Source: an uncultured Prochlorococcus sp.
Lineage (GTDB): Bacteria; Cyanobacteriota; Cyanobacteriia; PCC-6307; Cyanobiaceae
Direction: 5' to 3'
Length of the DNA stretch: 59,618 nt
Assembly (NCBI GenBank): GCA_913048245.1
Contig: CAJWWR010000005.1
Location: 1-59,618 of the forward strand
Shown in pieces: positions 52,016 through 59,618 of the stretch. Positions within the stretch are counted from its first letter, which is position 1; every line of letters starts with the position of its first letter. Made by a program: the position numbers and the translations under genes. The notes under the pieces were generated by a model that saw only the letters and a list, made by a program, of their open reading frames with translations, had not been told where the DNA came from and made no database searches.

Positions 52016-55000
52016 TTAATCTTCCTCATATTCTGATGTACCTAATGATTCATAGGTTGGTCTTGAAGGTGTATTTCTTCTTGGATTAACATCTTGCATT
52101 AAATCAACTTCTTTACCTTCATCTGTATACACTGCTATGTCAAGACCTAGAGATTGCAATTCCCTCATCAATACTTTAAACGACTCAGGGGTTCCAGGTC
52201 TTGGTATTGGCTTCCCTTTGACTATTGCATTGAGTGCTTCGTTCCGACCTTGCATATCATCCGACTTCACAGTCAATAATTCTTGCAAGGTATACGCTGC
52301 ACCGTAAGCCTCCAAGGCCCAAACCTCCATTTCACCTAATCTTTGACCTCCTTGCTGAGCTTTACCACCAAGGGGTTGCTGAGTTACCAATGAATAAGGC
52401 CCAGTTGATCGTGCGTGAATTTTATCATCAACTAAGTGAACTAATTTCAAGAAATGAGAGTAGCCAACTGCTACAGGCTGATCAAAAGGTTCTCCTGTCC
52501 TTCCATCGGTTAATAATAGTTTTCCAGGATCTTCCCTGTTATATACCCAGTCCTTGCCTGGCTGACTTTTTGCTTCTTCAAGAAAAGCTTGTACAGTCTG
52601 ATGACTTTTTTCAGCACCATACATTTCATCAAATGGTACTACTTTAACCCTACAATTGAGATTCGCTGCGGCCCACCCCATCAGTAATTCAAAAACCTGT
52701 CCTACATTCATTCTACTCGGTACGCCAAGTGGATTTAAAACTATATCAACAGGAGTTCCGTCAGGTAGGTAAGGCATATCTTCTCTAGGCAAGATTCTAC
52801 TTATAATTCCTTTATTGCCATGTCTCCCAGCCATCTTATCTCCAACTTGGATTTTCCTTCTTTGAGCGACATAAACTCTTACAACCATATTGGCCCCTGG
52901 AGGAAGCTCATCACCTTGCTCTCTTGTATAAATTCTTACATCAACAACCCTTCCCCTTTCTGTATTTGGGACTCTTAGAGAATTATCTCTAACATCTCTT
53001 GCTTTCTCTCCAAATATTGCCCTTAGAAGTTTTTCCTCAGGAGGTTGATCTGACTCTCCTTTTGGAGTTACTTTACCAACTAATATGTCCCCACTCTCAA
53101 CAAAAGCTCCAATTCGAATGATACCCATTTCATCGAGATTACTCAAGCTTTCTTCAGATACATTAGGTATTTCTCTTGTGATTTCTTCAGGGCCCAATTT
53201 TGTTTGTCTTGCTTCTATTTCGTACTTTTCAATATGAACTGAGGTGTATAAATCATCCGTTACAAGTCTTTCACTTACAAGAATTGCATCTTCATAATTA
53301 TATCCCTCCCAAGGCATATATGCTATTAATACATTTTGTCCTAAAGCAATTTCTCCGCCTTCACATGCTGAGCCATCGGCAAGTACTTGTCCAGAAATAA
53401 CTGAATCACCATTTTTAACTATTGGTCTTTGATTTAGACAAGTATCTTGATTAGATCTTTGATATTTTTGTAAAAAATGAGTATGTTCTACACCCTCCTC
53501 ATCTTTGACAATTATTTCATTTGCATCAACATAGGTTATCGTTCCATTTACCTTTGTAATTGGTACCATTCCAGAATCTCTAGCAACTTGAGATTCTAAA
53601 CCTGTCCCAACAAGAGGTCTCTCTGGTCTTAGAAGTGGGACTGCTTGCCTTTGCATATTTGACCCCATTAAAGCTCTATTAGCGTCATCGTGTTCAAGGA
53701 AGGGTATTAATGACGTTGCTACTGATATAACTTGTACTGGAGATAATTGAACATAATCAACTTGTAAGGGAGGTACTTTTTCAAAGTCCTGCCTATATCT
53801 CACAGGTATCAATTCTGAAAGTATTACTCCTTGATCATCTGTTGGTACATCGCCAGGTGCAACTCTACATTCATCCTCTAAATCTGCAGAGAGATATATA
53901 GGATCACTCCCCTTCTGAACTATTCCCTTTTCAACCTTCCAAAAAGGAGTCTCAATAAACCCATATTCATTAACCCTCGCATGAGTAGCCAAAGAATTAA
54001 TTAAACCAGCATTAGGTCCTTCTGGGGTTTCAATAGGGCATAACCTACCATAATGGGAAGGGTGAATATCTCTTACCGCAAATCCTGCTCTCTCTCTGGT
54101 AAGTCCTCCAGGCCCTAAAGCAGAAATTCTTCTTTTGTGAGTCAACTCTGCTAATGGATTTGTTTGATCCATAAATTGGCTTAATTGGCTAGAACCAAAA
54201 AATTCTTTTATTGCCGCGACTAATGGCTTCGGATTTACTAGTTGAGCGGGAGTTAAAGAGTCTGTCTCTCCAACCGTCATTCTCTCTTTAATAATTCTTT
54301 CTAACCTATTGAGTCCGACGCGAACTTGATTCTGCAACAATTCGCCAACAGAGCGTACTCTTCTATTTCCTAAATGATCTATGTCGTCTAAACTTGCACC
54401 TCCAATATCAAGTTCAAGATTAATTAAATAATCAACAGAGGAAAGAACATCTTCATGAGTTAGAGTTCTAACGTTATCAGGAACTGTCAAACGTAATTTT
54501 TTGTTTATTTTATATCTTCCTACTCTGCCTAAATCATATCTTTTAGGATCAAAGAATCTACTATGTAAAAGTTGCTGTCCCCCTGAAACTGAGGGAGGTT
54601 CACCTGGTCTTAATTTTTTATAGAGCTCTAATAATGCCTGATCCTCTGAATTGATACCCTCTTCATTAGCAGCGTCTATAGACTTTTTATAAAATTCAGG
54701 ATGACGAAGTTTATCAATAACATCATTATCGGATAGACCCATTGCTCTCATAAGAACATGAGCATTGATTTTTCTAGTTTTATCAACTCGTACATATAAA
54801 AGATTGTTTTTATCAGTTTCGAACTTTAACCAGGCACCACGATTAGGAATAACACTTGCATTGTATGTTCTTCTACCATTTTTATCTTGTTCATCTTTGA
54901 AATAGACTCCTGGACTTCGAACAATCTGATTTACGATAACTCTTTCAGCACCATTAATGATAAAAGTCCCCCTCTCTGTCATTAAAGGTAATTCACCAAT

Positions 55001-55309
55001 AAAGACTTCTTGTTCTTTTATTTCGCCTGTTTCTTTATTTATCAATCGACAAGTTACATACATTTGAGAGGCAAAAGTCGCATCTCTCCTTTTAGCTTCT
55101 TCTACATCATGCCTAGGTCTTTTAAGCCTATATTCTTCTCCAATAAAATGTAATTCTAATTTTCCTGTGTAGTCTGTAATGGGAGAAAAATTTTGGAGTT
55201 CTTCAATCAATCCCTTCTCCAAAAACCACTTAAAACTTGCTCTTTGTACCTCTACTAAATCTGGTAAATAAGTAGCTGTTTTAGCTACTTGTAAAGCGCT
55301 ACTGCTCAT
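52016..55309 (-). CDS. rpoB: RNA polymerase beta subunit
   Basis: 1097 aa; '[19 protein letters not shown]', '[38 protein letters not shown]'. Confidence 0.98.
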   Translation of the reverse strand: MSSSALQVAKTATYLPDLVEVQRASFKWFLEKGLIEELQNFSPITDYTGKLELHFIGEEYRLKRPRHDVEEAKRRDATFASQMYVTCRLINKETGEIKEQEVFIGELPLMTERGTFIINGAERVIVNQIVRSPGVYFKDEQDKNGRRTYNASVIPNRGAWLKFETDKNNLLYVRVDKTRKINAHVLMRAMGLSDNDVIDKLRHPEFYKKSIDAANEEGINSEDQALLELYKKLRPGEPPSVSGGQQLLHSRFFDPKRYDLGRVGRYKINKKLRLTVPDNVRTLTHEDVLSSVDYLINLELDIGGASLDDIDHLGNRRVRSVGELLQNQVRVGLNRLERIIKERMTVGETDSLTPAQLVNPKPLVAAIKEFFGSSQLSQFMDQTNPLAELTHKRRISALGPGGLTRERAGFAVRDIHPSHYGRLCPIETPEGPNAGLINSLATHARVNEYGFIETPFWKVEKGIVQKGSDPIYLSADLEDECRVAPGDVPTDDQGVILSELIPVRYRQDFEKVPPLQVDYVQLSPVQVISVATSLIPFLEHDDANRALMGSNMQRQAVPLLRPERPLVGTGLESQVARDSGMVPITKVNGTITYVDANEIIVKDEEGVEHTHFLQKYQRSNQDTCLNQRPIVKNGDSVISGQVLADGSACEGGEIALGQNVLIAYMPWEGYNYEDAILVSERLVTDDLYTSVHIEKYEIEARQTKLGPEEITREIPNVSEESLSNLDEMGIIRIGAFVESGDILVGKVTPKGESDQPPEEKLLRAIFGEKARDVRDNSLRVPNTERGRVVDVRIYTREQGDELPPGANMVVRVYVAQRRKIQVGDKMAGRHGNKGIISRILPREDMPYLPDGTPVDIVLNPLGVPSRMNVGQVFELLMGWAAANLNCRVKVVPFDEMYGAEKSHQTVQAFLEEAKSQPGKDWVYNREDPGKLLLTDGRTGEPFDQPVAVGYSHFLKLVHLVDDKIHARSTGPYSLVTQQPLGGKAQQGGQRLGEMEVWALEAYGAAYTLQELLTVKSDDMQGRNEALNAIVKGKPIPRPGTPESFKVLMRELQSLGLDIAVYTDEGKEVDLMQDVNPRRNTPSRPTYESLGTSEYEED

Positions 55310-55413
55310 CCAAAAAATCCGGGGTTTTGTATGGTTATACTTAGAAATTTCTTTGTTAATTCAAATAAACGAAAGAAAATTGCCAGTAATTTTTCATAAT
55401 AGCAGATAACAAG

Positions 55414-56208
55414 TCAATTTACCAAGCCAAATTTAAACAAATCTTCAGCATTCCTAGTGGACTCATTAGCAATTTTGGAAAAGGTAGACTCTCTAAGAGA
55501 AGCAATAGTTTTAGCTACATTTTCTACAAACGCAGGTTCATTTCTCTTTCCTCGAAATGGAACAGGTGCAAGGAAAGGTGCATCAGTTTCTATTAAATAT
55601 TTATCGCTAGGTACTAGCTTTGCACATTCATGAGTTTTGTAGGCTTTAGGGAAAGTAACAATACCACTAAAACTTATATAAAAACCTAGATCTAAAAACT
55701 CTCTCATCTCTTCTGGTGAACCGCTCCAGCAATGAAGTACTCCGCCTGGACATCTGTTATTCTTTTTGAGTTCTTTACATAAAGAAATCAGCTCCAATGC
55801 CGCGTCTCTGCAGTGAATAATAACTGGTAAATTTAATTCATATGCTAATTCCATCTGAGGTATTAAGGCCTTAATTTGAACGTCATAGTTAGAACTCTTG
55901 TATAAATCTAGACCTAGTTCACCAATTGCAAGAATTTTATTGTCCTTTTTCACAGCATTTTTTAGAATATCTTTTGATTCGGGGCCCCACTTCTCTGCAT
56001 CAAGCGGGTGTAAACCAACAGAATAAAAGACTTCTGAAAATCTATCTGATATGTTTTTTAATTTTGGAATTTCAGAGAGATCAACACAAGCATGTAAAAG
56101 TTTTTTGACTCCATTTGACCTCCACCTTAAAGCAACATTTTCAATATCTTTTTCAAAATTCTCAAAAATAAGATGGCAATGTGAATCTATAAGGTTAACT
56201 TCACTCAT
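55414..56208 (-). CDS. tatD: TatD-family hydrolase
   Basis: 264 aa; 'LIDSHCHLIFENF', 'IGELGLDLYK', 'VIIHCRDA', 'IETDAPFLAPVPFRGKRNEPAFV'. Confidence 0.94.
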   Translation of the reverse strand: MSEVNLIDSHCHLIFENFEKDIENVALRWRSNGVKKLLHACVDLSEIPKLKNISDRFSEVFYSVGLHPLDAEKWGPESKDILKNAVKKDNKILAIGELGLDLYKSSNYDVQIKALIPQMELAYELNLPVIIHCRDAALELISLCKELKKNNRCPGGVLHCWSGSPEEMREFLDLGFYISFSGIVTFPKAYKTHECAKLVPSDKYLIETDAPFLAPVPFRGKRNEPAFVENVAKTIASLRESTFSKIANESTRNAEDLFKFGLVN

Positions 56209-56220
56209 TTATGTTTAAAT

Positions 56221-56517
56221 TTATTTTTCACTATTCAGTGATTTCTTCACAAGATTGTTAATTCTAGATTTCTTATTGGCCCCATTATTTTTATGAAGAA
56301 CATTTTTTTTAACTGCCTTGTCTATCAAGCTATAGGTTTTATTTAGACATGCGATGACTGTTTGCTTGTTTTCTTCATTTGGATTTTTGGTATAGGTTTC
56401 GCAAGTATTGATAGTTTTTTTGATATTTGTTCTTACAGTAGATTTATAAGTTTTGTTGACTAAACGATTTCTTTCAGCGATTAAAATCCTTTTTTTTGCA
56501 GATTTGGTATTGGCCAC
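56221..56517 (-). CDS. rpsT: 30S ribosomal protein S20
   Basis: 98 aa; 'MANTKSAKKRILIAERNRLVNKTYKSTVRTNIKK'. Confidence 0.96.
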   Translation of the reverse strand: MANTKSAKKRILIAERNRLVNKTYKSTVRTNIKKTINTCETYTKNPNEENKQTVIACLNKTYSLIDKAVKKNVLHKNNGANKKSRINNLVKKSLNSEK

Positions 56518-56608
56518 AATAAATAGCTTGACATAGTATTTGCTACTATAACAAAAGATTAGTCAAGTAATCAATTTTATATTTTTTGCAAATCCTTTTT
56601 ATCTTTTT

Positions 56609-57910
56609 TTGGGTAACACAAATATGAAGTTCTTATTAAACAAACTTGATACAAGCAAAGAATTAAAAAGGATTTCAGAGAGGGCAAGCTTTGACGGAAA
56701 TTACGAAATTAATTCTATCGTGCAAAATATTCTTACAGATATCAAAAATAATGGCGACGAGGCAATAAGGAAATATACAGAGAAATTTGATGGTTTTGTT
56801 CCTGATCCGATGCGAATTAGCGAGAAAGAACTGGAAAATGCTTGGAATAGTACAAGCCCCGAATTAAAAAAAGCCCTTGAAAATGCAAAAAAAAGAATCG
56901 AGGAATTTCATGTGAAGCAAAAGCCTACATCTTTTCATATTAAAGGGATAGATGGTGATTTCATGCAAAAAAGATGGTTGCCAGTCAGTAGGGCTGGTCT
57001 GTATATCCCAGGCGGCAGGGCTGCTTACCCAAGCACAGTGTTAATGAACGTTATACCAGCAAAAGTTGCAGGTGTTCAAGATATATTAATTACTTCTCCT
57101 GCGAATGAAGATGGAAAAGTGAATCAAACAGTTTTAGCGGCGGCTTACCTTACTGGTATATCTGATGTATTTAGAATTGGAGGAGCGCAGGCAATTGGAG
57201 GTTTAGCGTTTGGCACCAAACAAATAAAAAAAGTTGATGTAATTTCAGGACCTGGGAATATTTTTGTCACTACAGCCAAGAAATTGATTTACGGCTCAAC
57301 TGGCATAGATTCCCTAGCAGGTCCTAGCGAAATTTTAATTATTGCAGACAATACTGCAAAACCTGCACAAATTGCGTCAGACTTGTTAGCTCAAGCTGAA
57401 CATGATCCCCTAGCCTCAGCAATACTTTTGACAACAAGTGATAAGCAGGCTAAGGAAGTATATGATTTGGTCTATAAAAAATTAGATAATCACCCAAGAA
57501 AAAAAATATGCACAGATTCAATAAAAGACTGGGGATTAATTTCAGTCTGTAGCAACTTAGAAGATTGTATTGACTTGTGCAATCAATTTGCTCCTGAGCA
57601 TCTTGAGATTATTACATCTAATCCTAGAAAAATCCTAGACCAAATAGAAAATGCTGGAGCTATTTTTCTAGGTCAATGGACACCTGAAGCTGTTGGTGAT
57701 TACTTGGCAGGACCAAATCATACCCTGCCAACTGGAGGAAATGCTAGATTTAGCGGAGCTCTTGGAGTAGAAACTTTTATGAAGCATTCATCAGTTATTG
57801 AGTTTAATAAAAAAAGTTTAGAGAATAACAAAGTAGATATTATTAACCTTGCCTTAAGTGAAGGACTTCATAGCCACGCCCAATCAGTAGAGGAAAGATT
57901 TGTAGATTGA
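56609..57910 (+). CDS. hisD: Histidinol dehydrogenase
   Basis: 433 aa; 'GPGNIFVTTAKKLIYGSTGIDSLAGPSEILIIAD', 'AEHDPLASAIL', 'GPNHTLPTGGNARFS'. Confidence 0.97.
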   Translation: MGNTNMKFLLNKLDTSKELKRISERASFDGNYEINSIVQNILTDIKNNGDEAIRKYTEKFDGFVPDPMRISEKELENAWNSTSPELKKALENAKKRIEEFHVKQKPTSFHIKGIDGDFMQKRWLPVSRAGLYIPGGRAAYPSTVLMNVIPAKVAGVQDILITSPANEDGKVNQTVLAAAYLTGISDVFRIGGAQAIGGLAFGTKQIKKVDVISGPGNIFVTTAKKLIYGSTGIDSLAGPSEILIIADNTAKPAQIASDLLAQAEHDPLASAILLTTSDKQAKEVYDLVYKKLDNHPRKKICTDSIKDWGLISVCSNLEDCIDLCNQFAPEHLEIITSNPRKILDQIENAGAIFLGQWTPEAVGDYLAGPNHTLPTGGNARFSGALGVETFMKHSSVIEFNKKSLENNKVDIINLALSEGLHSHAQSVEERFVD

Positions 57911-57912
57911 TT

Positions 57913-58620
57913 TTATTTACAAAGACTAACAACTTTTGGAGAGTTATTTTCAATTTTTCCAACAAGCACTTTCTCAGTCAAGTCAACGAATAAGCCATTC
58001 TCTAAGACCCCTGGGAGATTATTAATTTCACTTTCAACAATTTTAGGATTTCTTATTCCTTCTTTAAATAAAACATCAAGGATCAAATTACCCTGATCAG
58101 TAACAACAGGTCCCGCCTTTTTATTTGCCATTCTCAAACTTGACACTGCATTCATATTTTCAATAGTATCTTTCACCTGTTTCCAGGCTACTGGAAGAAC
58201 TTCTACAGGCAAAGGAAATTCTTTATTTAAATCATCCACTAATTTAGTCTCATCAACAACAATCAATAATTTGTTTGCCTTTGTGGCAACTAATTTTTCT
58301 CGGACATGGCATGCACCTCCTCCCTTAATTAATTGAAAATTATTGTCAACTTCATCAGCGCCATCAATAGCCAAATCTATTTCAGAAACAGAAGTTAAAT
58401 CTACTAAAGGTATTCCTAACTCCAAAGCTAGTACTTCGGATTGAAAAGAAGTAGGAACACCCTGAATATTTTTTAATTTTCCTGAATTAATTAATAAAGC
58501 AAGATTCTTGATCATAAGTGCCGCTGTCGATCCAGAACCAAGACCAACAATCATCCCATCACTTATCTCTTTAACAGCAGCTTCTGCAACTGCTTCTTTC
58601 ATTAGCGTTTGTAAATCCAA
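57913..58620 (-). CDS. rpiA: Ribose-5-phosphate isomerase A
   Basis: 235 aa; '[13 protein letters not shown]', '[11 protein letters not shown]', '[16 protein letters not shown]'. Confidence 0.97.
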   Translation of the reverse strand: MDLQTLMKEAVAEAAVKEISDGMIVGLGSGSTAALMIKNLALLINSGKLKNIQGVPTSFQSEVLALELGIPLVDLTSVSEIDLAIDGADEVDNNFQLIKGGGACHVREKLVATKANKLLIVVDETKLVDDLNKEFPLPVEVLPVAWKQVKDTIENMNAVSSLRMANKKAGPVVTDQGNLILDVLFKEGIRNPKIVESEINNLPGVLENGLFVDLTEKVLVGKIENNSPKVVSLCK

Positions 58621-58661
58621 AATTTTAGAATGTTTTAGAATATTTAATTTCAGGAAGTGTT

Positions 58662-59618
<957 letters not shown>

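Noticed and set aside
52234-52647. 137-aa plus-strand ORF opposite rpoB
   Set aside because: Antisense shadow ORF within a conserved coding region; no domain signature.

Overview
The window is 59.6 kb of AT-rich, densely packed chromosome. Content and order point to a marine picocyanobacterium, most likely a high-light Prochlorococcus. Supporting evidence: rpoC1 and rpoC2 are split; the ATP synthase cluster atp1-a-c-b'-b-delta-alpha-gamma is separate from beta-epsilon; PSRP-3/Ycf65, Ycf35, PII and an hli gene are present. This is mostly conserved core genome. I found no CRISPR array, transposon, prophage, rRNA or tRNA, and no convincing undescribed multi-gene defence or mobile system. Main second-look items: (1) near-zero spacing at 9 of 10 convergent gene junctions, several with interlocked stop codons; (2) an exact match, as I recall it, to the cyanobacterial K-box upstream of groESL, with no CIRCE visible, plus palindromes in the leader; (3) a hairpin-rich spacer before the ATP synthase c-subunit gene; (4) a perfect inverted pair of DnaA-box-like nonamers away from any recognisable origin gene; (5) three small proteins missing from the ORF track, including an Hli protein overlapping rlmN; (6) a DUF2997-Ycf35-ferredoxin-aldo/keto reductase cluster whose reductase seems to have lost its Fe-S cysteines; (7) a bioF-bioK-bioC-bioD-bioA operon with a 12-bp palindrome upstream; (8) a PII protein with Phe at position 51. 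Assignments rest on reading motifs by eye; no database search was run.
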